DNA of 64,000 nt from Chiua virens (Eukaryota > Basidiomycota > Agaricomycetes > Boletales > Boletaceae), in contig JAHNUO010000009.1 in the NCBI GenBank assembly GCA_019787685.1, positions 248,001 through 312,000 of the forward strand. Direction: 5' to 3'. Of this stretch, positions 34,498-46,430 are shown piece by piece. The notes beneath the pieces are model-generated. The model did no database searches. It was not told where the DNA came from and saw only the letters and a program-made list of their open reading frames with translations. Positions within the stretch are counted from its first letter, which is position 1; every line of letters begins with the position of its first letter. Both the position numbers and the translations under genes were made by a program.

Positions 34498-37381
34498 ATG
34501 AATACTTGCGACGACGCCCGTTGCTGGCTTTGTTCCATGCCAGCTTCTTTTTGTTACTGCGAATTCTCAGATTCTTCCTGGTCTAGATCTACATCTCGAA
34601 AGTCGGCTAATTTTACCTGCGACGGGCGTGAAAAACCGGTCGATCTCGATATGGACGAACCCACGTCGTCCTCGATTGACGAAATGATTTTCTTTGGGTA
34701 CACGTTCGAGGATTCCGATCTTGAATCGGACGACATGATTACAACCTCCGGGCCGTCACTGGCAGTGGTCAGAGCTTTCGGGCGCAATGACCTACGCCGG
34801 TACTCCGAACGTTTACAATGCTGCCCGATGGGAGTCACCCGGCACGATGCCTCCTCCGGATTCCTCCTCGCCTCTTGCCCTCCCCGGAGCCAACTCTTCG
34901 CCATTGCGGACAGCTCCGGCCCCACCTCTGTCATTGTTGTCATATCACGAGATCACGGCTCCACCCGCGCTTTGTCCTCCGTGTCGTAATAGTGTTGGAC
35001 CATCGAGTGTCCATGCACAAAGACTAATCACCGACATTGCGGAATCAAATACACTTGTCTTCCCAACCTTCATGTCGACGACGCGTTCTCTATCTTGCTC
35101 ACTATCCCCCGAATTTCATACACAAATAAACAATAAGCCCTCCTACCAGACGATCATGGGCGCTGGCTTGTCTATCCATAGTCCTGCGAGTGTGGCCGGA
35201 AGCAGTTCATCGACACCTGTCGTCAGTGGCGACGCCATTCAAGGATCTCTCGGCAAGTGCTGACTTTGCGAAATGCGATATATGCGCAGTTCCGACCCTA
35301 TGCACCGATGAAAATGCGCATGTTCTTGGAAAACCGGACGGGATCGACCGCGTACCGACTTGTCATGTTGCTAACACCACAAGTATACACGAGGGCAACT
35401 CGTCCAAGCCACCTTTCACAATCTCGGACTCTTGCGCCGACCAGGGTACGCACGATGGTCGTTTGAAACGACGAAGGTCTTCGACGAGTACTTCCCCCAA
35501 ACCCAAGAAAGTGAAGCTCGAGCGAACCGTGTCCCGTATCTTCTGCGCCGGCGACGCGAGTGAACCGACGTACCAAGCGACGGAGCCTGCGAGCCTGCGA
35601 CGGGCACAATCGTTGAGGTCCGAAATATCCGCGTGTTCGGACGTTGAGTCAATGTCGGTGCGTCCCTGGTCGCATTATTATGCGTACCAAAAGTCACTGA
35701 AGCGTGTATATGCGTCATTCTCCATCAGGATTCACTTTTCTATCCCTCGCCATTAAGTGAACCGACGACTTCCAAGCATTGTGATACGGTCCCAAGCACA
35801 CCACTCCCGGATTCCGTGGATTACGCCCGATCGAAAGCGAATCCCTTGGCTCGAACGATCCCAGTGTATCGTCACAGATCACAGATCATCCTGGTGATAC
35901 CTCCGGTTCCCATTATCGCACCGCCGCAAGACATTGGTCCCACATATGTTTATTGTCCCGAAGACCAAGCAATCGATCGTCTCAAGGCCCTTCTCCACAG
36001 GGAATGTTCGGAACGGGGAACGGACGGGTTGAATGTGCAAGACGATATACGTGCGCATCGTTTGAAGGCGAAGTGTCAGATTGAATCGGCCTTTGCACGT
36101 CGAGATAGTGCAAGCACTACCGACACCGGCGACGGCGGCAGCCAATGGGAAGAAGAGAGTACATGGTGTTCTCAGGGAAGCCAGCCTCCTGTACACACTG
36201 TTACGATTCTCCCTATGCAGGGACAACATCGGTCCGTCGATCGGGAAACCTGGTCCAGCGCGTTTGGTATCGAGAATGACCTTCGGAAAGAGGTTATAGA
36301 ATGGATACTCAAGGTGTGATCAATGCTCTGCATCTCGTGTGACTCTAATCTGGCCTCAGAAGCTACCAAGAAAACCGAAATGCTTTGAAGAGCCATCTCG
36401 AGATAGGCGTCAGCTTGGGAGCAACCTTTACGATCAGCTCACAAACTCACCTCAGACACGGTTTCATGCGACACAATTGTTTCTCAGGTACTTGCGTGTG
36501 CCCGAGAAGGCAGAGTTCTGGAGAGACTTGTGCAAGAACGATTGCCTCGAGGGGGAAAAAGGTATATGGGACCTCGCAGTTGCATGCATTGCTTTAGGAA
36601 TCAAGGTATATATTTCTTTATGCTTTGCCTGAAAAACATGCTTAGTAGTCACCAGCTTCATCGCGACTGCTTACCGCCACTCCTCCCCGTATTTTCTGCC
36701 GAGTTCCTGGAACTGGCACCACACTCAATGACCCATGTGGGGTTAGAAGTGCGTATCCTGCACGACGAGTTGATGCAACGCTCTAATCATACAACGACCA
36801 GTGTGCTCAGCGAGATATCATGTATACACTCCAGTGTTTGCTGGGGAGCTGCACGCCGCAAGATGTCTTGGACGAGTTGTGGAACGCGCTACCCACCATG
36901 CGCAAGGCAACTACATCCATTCCAAACGGCTGGACAGTCGTTCAACGCGTCGTTTGGGATAAGTTGTTTGAATCACTTCTTGGTAAGTATTGATTGACTC
37001 GCCGACGTGCAATATCTAAAGATGGTAGTCAGAACCAGACACGTTGCAATATCCTGTGACGTTACTTACGGCTGCGGCCCTTGTGGATGGGCTCGTTTTT
37101 GCCCTGACGCGTCATTTCAGGATGGAAGGAGAAGACAATGACACTCTACCCACCCGGGCCGTTTCTAAGATTATCCCCGACGATGTCGAAGCAACGTCAT
37201 GGCAAATTTGCTGTTTTGAAGCCAAACAATTGGTGGAGAATGTGATCTTAGATATCAGGGACGTACTTGAGCTGTCTGAGGTAAGTAAGTGGCATTCTCG
37301 TAGTGACAACGTTGAAGGGATGCCTTGTAGGTGGAACTGAATGAATGTAGAACATGGTTGAGCTATGTCGGTGAAAAATGA
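34498..37381 (+). CDS. Cyclin-domain-containing fungal protein
   Basis: The N-terminal two-thirds is disordered, Ser/Pro/Asp-rich, with a basic patch that looks like a nuclear localisation signal (LKRRRSSTSTSPKPKKVKLE). The C-terminal part has a cyclin-box-like helical repeat: LRKEVIEWILKVLPRK, NSPQTRFHATQLFLRY, GIWDLAVACIALGIK, FHRDCLPPLLPVFS, LLGSCTPQDVLDELWNALPTM, VTLLTAAALVDGLVFALTRHF, ending ECRTWLSYVGEK at 37381. Cyclin boxes bind kinases or general transcription factors; which one is unclear. Exon joins at 36315, 36606 and 37280 follow GT-AG rules. A GGG near 34780 seems to have one base too many, because it separates two frames that both look coding. I am confident of a cyclin fold, less so of the first exons. 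Confidence 0.65.
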
Positions 37382-38287
37382 GAAGAAAGAAAGGATTCTT
37401 GATCGACTTGCCTCTGTACTTTCGCATCTTCCTAATTTGATCCGATGATCTGCATCGGTGACGGCGATATGATTGAGGAATTCATATGTAGGTATAAAGC
37501 CAGGCGAGTGCACGCACTTGACTCAACACGAGCGTGAACATGACACGCTCGAACAAGCTCGAAGAAGGACAATACGTCTCGTGAGTATTGCCCTCTAGTG
37601 TACTGTGTACAAGTTCTTATCAATCACGCGCACGTCCAAGGTGGAACTGGGGTGGGGCAACCTTCTGGAAAGAGGAAGATCGTAGACATCGTCGAGGAAG
37701 GTACTGCAAAGGTGAAGAGCAACAAGGTCCCCGTCAATAATTTCAACATCCATCGACTGTACATGTGGCACTGATGCCTCAATGTGGTGACCCGTAAAGC
37801 GAGAGGAGACCCTGCCGCCAAAATTTCCCGAGATGGGGTGAGTATTGTGTCTGTCTGTGACGACCTTGTTGAACATTCCAGCGCAGAACAACGTTGTCAA
37901 GCTGGCGCATGAGGTGTCGGAGAAACGAACAAGGCAAAAAAACTTTAGCTTGTATGTCATCTGAGTCGGCGTGGGAAGCAACATTTGAATGGATCGTCGA
38001 TTGATTCTGGGCCATGGTCATGGGGTATTCTCGTGATCACATTTGGGAAAATCAGTGATATGCACTTTTCTACTCCGTATAAATGCCCCAAGCACTGAAT
38101 CCGAACATAACAAAATGATCGATAAGGAGCAAACAAAACTAGTCAGAGCCAAGATCAGAGCTTCAACTTTTGTCCGCTCCAACGTCACGCAATGCTGGCA
38201 CAAACGGGGCCATTGAATGCGATATATATATATAAAGGCGCACCGAGTCCTCTTTCCCCTTTTCTTTCTTTCTTCAACACGTAACAC
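37382..38287. other. Intergenic with an unassigned minus-strand frame
   Basis: A minus-strand frame at 37595-37984 (129 codons) has a plausible composition (segment GNFGGRVSSRFTGHHIEASV) but no family I recognise and no supporting splice model. The rest is promoter for the first lectin gene. Confidence 0.35.
38229..38236 (+). promoter_or_regulatory. TATA box of lectin gene 1
   Basis: TATATAAA, 52 bases upstream of the ATG at 38288; the paralogue has the same element at the same distance. Confidence 0.6.
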
Positions 38288-38988
38288 ATGGCCTGCATTC
38301 AACAAAACGGTATTTATGCTCTCATCAACGCCAAGGGAGGCACTTGCCTTGATCTCTCTGGTGGAGACAACCACTCCAGTATGTCCTCGCCATCACCTCC
38401 TTCTTTCAAGTTGAATCTCACCGATGCACACGGATAGTCATTGGATATGGATTCCACAATGGACCTAATCAAGCGGTACGCACCTTGTCATTTTACAGAG
38501 GTTGATGGTCCTCGCCGACTAATTTGTTGTTTCGTCTTCGCCTCCAACTCGGATCGTCGAACCAATAATGCTTGACTCTTTCCCACGGAAACACAGTGGG
38601 TCTTTGAAAAAGCTGCAGGTGACAATATATATTTCCTCCAGTCGGCTGGAGATGGTCAATACCTCAACGTTGATGGCGAGCTGCGCGACGGACAGAGGGT
38701 CGTGGCACGTGGCGGGCCGTATCCGTGGCGCGTCGAAGACGAACATGGTGTGAATTACGGTGTGAGGTGAGTGTTGATCTGCAACTTTTGTTTTGTTCTC
38801 GTCGTCGGGTTATTGGTGACCAGCTTGCATGATTCGATGGGTCATTCGGAAGACTGTCTCCAGAAAGTAACTATAATCTTTGCGTCGACCTGTCCAACCA
38901 TGGGGATTCGAAGGATGGCACGCCTATCGAGCTGTGGGGTCGTTGGGAAGGCCCAAATCAGGTCTGGAAGTTGCAAAAGATTGAGTAG
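38288..38988 (+). CDS. Ricin-B-type beta-trefoil lectin, copy 1
   Basis: Four exons encode about 150 residues with no signal peptide. Three trefoil units are visible: GGTCLDLSGGDNHSS...IIGYGFHNGPNQA-W, then GQYLNVDGELRDGQRV and NLCVDLSNHGDSKDGTPIELW ending GPNQVWKLQKIE. The QxW motif characteristic of the fold is present as NQ-(A)W and NQVW. Such cytosolic mushroom lectins bind galactose-containing glycans and several protect fruiting bodies or mycelium against nematodes and insects; they contain only the sugar-binding fold, not the toxic A chain of ricin. Exon boundaries match those of the second copy at 40653, showing a tandem duplication. Confidence 0.9.
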
Positions 38989-39123
38989 GAGGTTGACTGT
39001 GTCTGGGGGTAAAGCTGGGAGTGTAAGAATATTCAGAGGCAGAGCGCATAGTGGAGTGTAAGATTGAAATGAGTGCTGTCACAATCGTTGTCTGGTGCAC
39101 CTTAGATAAGCCGCGCCAAACCA

Positions 39124-40170
39124 TGAGTCCTTCAACTTACACGTACGATATCATGGCGCTAGCATTGACCAGTCCGCCTCAGGAAATCCTTGTTCTCATA
39201 TGTCTACTTTTGAACCTGAGGACGTTCTCGCTTTAATGCAGGTAATTCAGGAGCTTTTTTTAATGAATGTTCGAATCCTTCCTAACCATATCACGATAAT
39301 AGACATGTCGTAGGATTACTTATGGCGTAGGTTGCTCTCTGATTGGGATTTTCCTGTGGGCAACCAGTGGAATGCCCCATCATGCCGCTCCCTAGTGGTT
39401 TCTTACGAGAAACAGCTGTACAGCTGTAAGGCTAGACGACAGATGGAGAGATCTACACCATCGGATGCGGTCTGCTGCAGCACAGTATCTCAGGGAGGTA
39501 TCCGAGTCCTACTGCCGAGTTTATACGCTTCCTCGCTGGCAACCGTTAGCTTGTCACAGTATATTGTTTAGAGCTTAACTGGGGATCAGACATCAAACTC
39601 TGGCCCGTAGCAAATTCGTTGTTTCACCGTGTTCCGTGCCTCCAAAAGGGTGCCAGGCATCGATGTATCCAGTGTATCCTTTAATGGACGCCGTATCGCT
39701 CCAACCCTTGCCTTCGTTATGTTCGAGTGTTCCCATCGGGCAAGCGAGCAGTCTGGTTCCTCCTTGATCCGAACTTCCCATATGAAAGTATGTTTAATCG
39801 GAGAAATTTACATGCGGTGTATACACTGCATCATGAAGTGTATTGTCAGTGGGAGAAACAGTGACCAGTCAGGATGCTCGATCTCAAAGCTTAAATCCCT
39901 TTCGGGCGCCGTGTCTGATCTCGAGGAGGCCGAATTTAACGAACTTTCTTGCAGACTTGTTGAATTTCCATCGGGAGGTGTGTACAAGTTGCATTTGGTG
40001 TAGTAGGATTAGCGAGAATGGTACCAAATACCCTGCGAGTTGTGGTGCACAAGACAGGCGTTTGGATTGTTGGAATGTTTCTCTAAGTGTCGTCCTTCTT
40101 TTTGGTGAGTCTCATGGCAATCCACTCTGGAGATTGTTTTATCTCCAAACAAACGATCATTTGCCTTGAT
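39124..40170 (+). pseudogene. F-box-like gene, probably partial
   Basis: An F-box-like start (LTSPPQEILVLIC, then FEPEDVLALMQ) spans a one-base frame break in TGTCTACTTTT, followed by an intron and DYLWRRLLSDWDFPVGNQWN. This fits basidiomycete F-box proteins. Further downstream, coding-like pieces appear in different frames (around 39460-39550 and 39950-40170), so the gene is either decayed or carries several sequence faults. It sits between the two lectin copies and is unrelated to them. The right boundary is approximate. Confidence 0.45.
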
Positions 40171-40595
40171 GTAAGGATCAAGCTAGAGCACCCAGGATCA
40201 TGGCTATAACCTGAGCACAACTATCTAATCTTGTGCTGTCGATCATGGGTCCGGGACAATCGGGAACCCTTGGGTTCTGCATCTCTGCATCTCAGGACTT
40301 CGAGTCCTTTTTACGGGATCCGTCTGCCTTTTGCGTTTGACTAAATTTCGTGTAAACTGAGTAATGATGAATTCTCGTCCGGAGAAGTGCTGCATTTCTG
40401 TTAGCAGGATCGTGACTTGGTGGCGAATTATCAAGGTGGTCGCCGATCAGCGATTATATTCGAGAAAACGAGCTTCGCGGAAACCGCGGAATATGCCCCT
40501 AAATATTGGAGTAATGAATCCTGAGCGATCCGGAAGAGGGGTAAACATACGTCACTCCGCAGATCGATGACCAACCTCGCAAATGTCTGTGGCAA
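40171..40595. other. Intergenic, promoter of lectin 2
   Basis: No gene seen in these 425 bases apart from regulatory sequence expected upstream of the lectin. Confidence 0.5.
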
Positions 40596-40603
40596 TATAT
40601 AAG
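40596..40603 (+). promoter_or_regulatory. TATA box of lectin gene 2
   Basis: TATATAAG, 50 bases upstream of the ATG at 40653, matching the layout of copy 1. Confidence 0.6.
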
Positions 40604-40652
40604 CCCTCTGTCAAGTGGCCCCTTTGTCTCTTCGTTTCTTCCATCGGTCATC

Positions 40653-41346
40653 ATGTCCTTCATTCAGCCAAACAACAACACTTTTGCGCTCATCAACGCC
40701 AAGGGAGGTACTTGCCTTGACCTCTCTGGGGGTGACAATACTTCCAGTATGTCCTCGAGCGGTGCATTGTCGTCTCCTGAATCTTACTGAATGATGTCTG
40801 GACAGTCATTGGATATAGTTTCCACAACGGAACCAATCAGGCGGTACGCAGCTCGTCTCTTTTTTCTCGGCGAGTCCTGATTCATCCACCCTTGTGACGC
40901 GTTGTTATCGTTTGACTGTTGTTGTCGTTGCTGAACTGATGAACCCGAAACGCCAACGCACGATGGTTCTTTCACGCAGTGGACATTTGAGGCCACTGGT
41001 GCTAACCAGACGTTCGACGTCAAGTCGGCGGGAAGTGATAAATACCTTAACGTCGCTGGCGCCGAACTGTGCGACGGGCAAAAGCTCACTGTCAGAAGTG
41101 ACAAGTTTGCGTGGTACGTCGAGGACGTCCAAGATGTTGACAATGGGATAAGGTGAGTGTCGTCTTGGCTCATATTTGCCGAGTCGTGCGCTGATTAGTG
41201 CCCGAGATAGATTGTCGCCATCAAACAACACCAACTTTTGTGTCGATCTGTCCGACCATGGGAATTCGACCCCTGGCACGCCCATCGAGTTGTGGGGTCG
41301 GTGGGAGGGCCAAAATCAGGTCTGGAAGTTGCAAAAAATTCAGTAA
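40653..41346 (+). CDS. Ricin-B-type beta-trefoil lectin, copy 2
   Basis: Same four-exon structure and intron positions as the gene at 38288. It shares GGTCLDLSGGDN, VIGYSFHNGTNQA-W, DKYLNVAGAELCDGQKL and TPIELWGRWEGQNQVWKLQK, ending KIQ at 41346. The middle repeat differs most between copies (charge and loop changes), which could alter sugar preference. No signal peptide, so non-classical release or cytosolic storage is likely. The two copies lie 1.7 kb apart in the same orientation. Confidence 0.9.
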
Positions 41347-44211
41347 AGCGGGTTAGGTTTTTTGTTTGGAGTGTATAAGAATAGAAAGACGAAAGCGTGT
41401 TTTTTATTATTTAACGTATCAATATGCTTGTGTTTCTTGGCATGTGCCAGTGGGTTCAATAGACCGACAGAATATAGTCTTGTTTCCTTCATGCAGGAAG
41501 ATCTGCAGTGCCGGACTGCAAAATATTAGGATTAGGATTGTCTTATGTTCGACATGTTTCACCTACCGAGGGTTGCTATTAGTACTGTTCTGGTTATGTA
41601 TAGGTTTCTCGACTGTGGATGGTATCGACGCGTCGGATGGAAACAGATGGAAACAACGCTTCGCGTTCATGCGTCCGAACTCGGACGCTCGCCTTCTCCT
41701 TTCACCATACAACAATCCTTTGTTTCAATGTTCCTTACCCACGTCATCACAGTTCCTGAGCCACTCGTCTTGTAGTGCATATAGTCTGCCTATACTCGAG
41801 TTTCGCCATCGAATCGAATCTCGTTGAGCCAAACCTCCTACGCACGCAGCCAATCTTTTCCGGATTCGCCTCTTGATCGTCTGTGTGCTTCGGCAGCAGC
41901 GGTCCAGTACCTACAAATTATCATCTTCGAACACTATTGGGCTAGTGACAGGTATGGGAATGCGCACATGTCCAGAACTTCAGGTATTCATTCGATGGTC
42001 TTATCAGCGTCTGACAAATTATCAAAGAAGAGTTTCCTGAAACTCTGAATCAGGTTTGATATGGATACGTTGCTGACTTTACTTCAACCGCACGATGTCA
42101 GAGCGGTACAAATAGCGACTCTCTGATTGCTCATTTGATGACCGTTGATGTGTTATGTGTAGACCGGACCCTTGGCACGGGAGGGTGCAAGCATAGACGA
42201 GGAATGTGAGTAACTACTTTACCAGTGGGTCAGTGAACAAAGGGAAAGGAGTGTGACTTGGGGGCTTACCTACGAACGAGACAAGCGACGGGAATAGTAC
42301 CAAGTCATCACACGAACGTGACAGACAAGAGAAAAAACAGCCCCAAAAGGCCCAATGTGACGGATATGGATTTTTCCCTACATAGCTGATTCCTGACGGG
42401 ACCCTGTGGCAATTGATGGTCAGTCTGTCACAGCACACTTAGAGGCGTCCGACTCGGAATCACGGACCTGTCAAGGTTACAAGGGTTGTCGAGCCATACT
42501 TGGATTGTGGCTTGTCGACCCGGTGCCTCGCCTGGCTCGCTACCAAGAGTCAACGAATCAGGGTCAGGGCATGCCCCCCAAAAGGGACCGTGACAGTCGG
42601 TGGTATTTGGGTTACGTCTGACAATACAGTCTCGGCAGGTTCAGTCAGGTTTGTACTTATTCTCGAATCCCGAGTGACTTCCCTACGGTACGTGCTTGTT
42701 CGACAGGTTCTTTCATCGCTAACGAGACCTGACTCGCCTATCACTGGTATCAGGACTGGTGCGACCCTAATTTAAAGTATACCCACGTGGCGGTCAACGT
42801 TTCGTCATGGCCCATCTCGAGCTGAATCGCGTCGTTGACGGGTTGTGTTAAGCAGGTGCACGTATACGAATCATGATGCCAGTGTGGCTTCATCTGGCAG
42901 CTTGCTTAAGTAAGTTGCCAACTTCTGGCGTTTGTCAGCATCGGAAAGACTTGTTCCTCGGAAATCGCATCAACGTTCAGAGTTAAGAGGTTCACGTTCA
43001 AGGCTCGGCTAACACTGGCAGTGGCTAGGTTATTCGATGATCCCGAAGATTATCGGTGTCCTGTTCCTTGTTCCGACTCAGACGTCGTCGATTATTACGT
43101 AACCTCCACAGAGGCTACAGTCCATGCAGACAGTCACGCCGATCGTGTTCCTGTTTCAACGGTTGTTCACGCGAAAATTTGAAGTTCCTAGACTATACCA
43201 TCTGGAGCACAACGCCGTATGCCAGCATTAGAATCTTGGCTAGACTGGTGTCAGTGATTGGCGCGATAACTCGCCGATAAGTGCGGTACTATGTCATGTA
43301 CAGTGGTGCATCGCGGACCGAGCAACGAAATGAATTGGCTGAGCCACTGGCAAGCTGCTGACCGAGTCGACTCAGTGCGTGAATAAGCGTCGGGATAACT
43401 TGTGGAAAGGGTCCATGAGATCTACTACTGCGATCTGAGTCAGACGGACCCGACGTTCGGAATCGGACCTCATGATCGATGCACGTTGATCATTGACACC
43501 GACGTTCTTTGAAACCGGCTCGGAGCCGGGTAAACTCAGGGTGGGCTTGAAACTACCATACGGTGTTGAGGATGCTGCTCGCGTGCATGGTACTAGGAAC
43601 ATGTGCAAGCGATATACGGAACGATCTCCTCGTACCCATGTGTATCAACCCAAACCTGCAGGCTCGCACGCGGCAGGTCATCCGGGTCAACAATTTGACA
43701 GTAATGCCACTGGGGGCCAAGACAAATGCCCCTCTTTTCATCAATCTTGCTGACACATATATGAGAGTTGGACTCCGGACCCGGGTTTGACATGTCCCGT
43801 CAATAATAGGAGACGCTCGATCGATCCGTCGGGATGACAGCAATCACATTGGCACTGAGACGTCCATCTATATTAGAAGCCTTTACGGATATCAGCTAGT
43901 CAAGTGAAAGTACACTACAGATGAATAAAGCGTATCTGGCGCAATCAGTAATATATGTCAAGACACTACGACACAAAAATCACGAGACTGAATGCATACA
44001 ACACGAGCATGAGATGTTTACAGCGATGATAGTGTGGGGATAGGAGTGTGGGTGGCCAAGTATACATTGGGAGTGACGTGGCGGTGACCATGTATGTTGG
44101 ATATGGGCGCATCATGACGAAATCGATGAAACCGATGAAACAGGAACAAAAAACGTTCCCGAAAGCTGAGGAAACGGAAATCTGTCCCAAAACTAAGACG
44201 TTGATTATTGA
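41347..44211. other. About 2.9 kb without a confident gene
   Basis: Short frames only. I find no domain, RNA gene or terminal repeat. It may contain old, unrecognisable mobile sequence. Confidence 0.4.
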
Positions 44212-46430
44212 TTAGATGACACTGAGCCGTTCGAGGTGGCTCCGCAATATCCCTTCGCGGACGCCTGTAAGGACTGCTTGAGTAGCTTTCGTATCCTAGG
44301 AGACCAATTGCGGTCAGAATGGGGCTGGGAAGCGGCGATAACGGCGGAAAACGTACAATGGCGGATGTTTCGTGGCAAAAAAATGTTCGTTGCTTGGGCG
44401 ACAAGCGTCGCTGTAGATCCGGGTGGCTATAAGCACGTGTTAGGAAAACGAAATAACGACATACATGGTATGCACGAAACTTTTCGCGGAAGTCTGCTGG
44501 ATGGTGAATTGCAGAGAACACGAATTACGCGAGCACATACATTTCACGACATGTTCCGGTTCGTTTGGCTGTGACCCATAGGTAGGTACATATGTCTGGA
44601 CCCGGACGCCAGATTTAAGCGTCGAATTAAGGATATCCATCTTGTTCAAAAAGAGAATAATATTGGCGCGTGCAAGGAGGGGGTTTGCGCAAACTTCTTT
44701 CCATAGGCTAATGGAGTCTTCCTTTAGGATGGTGAGTAAGAATAAGGCGACAGAATGAGCATGTAGAGCGTACCAGCCGATTAATCAATCTATCTTCGTC
44801 GAGGACTTGGTTAAACACGAGAGGAGCAAGGAATATGATTGCTTGTACTAGACATGGCGATCAACAACTGAGCGAAAGCGAGATGATCAACACACCATCA
44901 TCAAAATAGGGTACCCATTGATGCCTTGAGCCACGACTGCCGCCCACATCATAAATGTACCATTCCGCTCCTAGAGACTTGCGTGAGTGAAAGGAGCAGG
45001 GACAACAATAGCGCGCACCATCGTCTACCACGAATCGATGTTCATCTACTCCAAACGTTCTGAGTCTAGCCCTTACGATGTAATCTACGAAATGTGTCAA
45101 AGAAGGATTCCAAGCAAGCGTGGGACACAAACCAATGTCCGGCTTCCAGCCAGGTTTGCCGATCTTCTTGATATCGTTTAAGAAGAAGCCGGCGCCGTGC
45201 TCCATCTGGACACCCTTTCGCTTGAGGAGGGCCTGTACGGCAGGATCCGTCCAAAGGGCGTGTATGTCGGGAGCAAGAGCTTCGAGAAGAGGCGTCGGAT
45301 CGCATGGGTGCGGCCGAGCATTTCGAGTAATGGATTTCGAGGAAACAGAGTGGGATCGAGGATCGATGGGGCGAGCGATGCGGGCATCGCTTGGAGGGTC
45401 TGGCGAGCGGTCGCGTTCGTGGGCTGTGCCTGTGACACGCTCTAAAATGCACTTCCAAGCGCCGCCAGCGCGGACACAGACCTCTCCGTTTCCAAACAGG
45501 AAACTAGCGGCAGGGTCATCTGATGCACCGGAAGCCCACTTTGTCCAACCGGTTGCTGAAGGGAGGGGAGGATGTGCACCGCCGAACTCGGGAATGAGCT
45601 GGCGCGCGAGGTTCGTTTCTACGCTAAGAAGAGGAAGGAGGCGAAGTCGGAGGGCGGAGTGGGCTTGCGTCAAGGGTGGATCGGCATCAGACCTTAGATC
45701 GACGGAGGGTTGCCTGCGGGAGGTAGAGGCAATGATAGCAGATGAGTTGGTGGGTGAGACATGCCGAGAGGAACTTGAAGCAGAAACGGCGACTGAGTGC
45801 GGATCGGCGGAGGAGTGGTCGCGAGGGGGCGTGGGTAAAGTGGGGGGAAAGGTTTGGTGAACGCGGAGATTTGAGTTTGAGCGGTAAAGGGGGGAAGAGA
45901 GAGTAGGTGAGTCAAGCTCGTCCTCAATGATGGCAAGCAACTTCTTTACGGAGCTGGAGCGGGAATGAAGTTGAGAAGTGGAGAGAGGGAAGCGACATAC
46001 CCGATGAGATTCAACTGTATAATAACCTTCCATATGGGAATCTCGCGCTGGAAGTAAGTCGGACAAAACGCGAGTTGAAAATCTGGACAGATATGATGAG
46101 CACGGAGAGGGAGAGTTGGAGACAGGCATACTTCTGAGCATGGTGGACTTGCCCGACTCGGCCTGGCCTGTGTGGATGATGGGGAGACATGACTGGAAGC
46201 GGGGAGAAGAGGAACTGACCGAGAAGGAGGACCTTGATGGCCCTCTTGCGCTTCTCGTACTGTTTCCTTGACTTTTCGATTGCATCGTCAATTTCTTTCG
46301 ATATCCGGGCGGCTTCCTGCTGGCTGGCGATGCGGGCTTGCTTTTCCTGGAGCGATTCGTTGTGAGGCGGTCTAAAAATCGCCGACCAAGAATCATCCTT
46401 GTCGAGGGAGGCGCGATTGTAAGTGAGCAT
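44212..46430 (-). CDS. Divergent heterotrimeric G-protein alpha subunit with insertion and DVGGS switch II
   Basis: The start at 46430 (MLTYNRASLDKDDSWSAIF) is followed by a basic helix (SRKQYEKRKRAIKVLLLG) and the P-loop GQAESGKSTMLR across an intron. Then come FQREIPIWKVIIQLNLIGSVKKLLAIIEDEL, a long Ser/Pro-rich insertion of about 150 residues, the helical-domain end LLKRKGVQMEHGAGFFLND, switch I VRARLRTFGV, switch II YDVGGSRGSRHQWVPYFDD, the FLNKMDI base-recognition motif, the TSAI-D motif and a typical C-terminal helix ending LERLSVI at 44212. The catalytic glutamine of DVGGQ is Ser, and there is no Gly2 for myristoylation. It should bind GTP and signal from a receptor, but with slow hydrolysis (inference). 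All introns are in phase. Confidence 0.88.

Noticed and set aside
38288..41346. A complete ricin-like toxin
   Set aside because: Only the B-type sugar-binding fold is present; no ribosome-inactivating A-chain domain exists in either gene.
45120..45860. 246-codon open frame on the plus strand
   Set aside because: It is antisense to the low-complexity insertion of the G-alpha gene, with no domain of its own.
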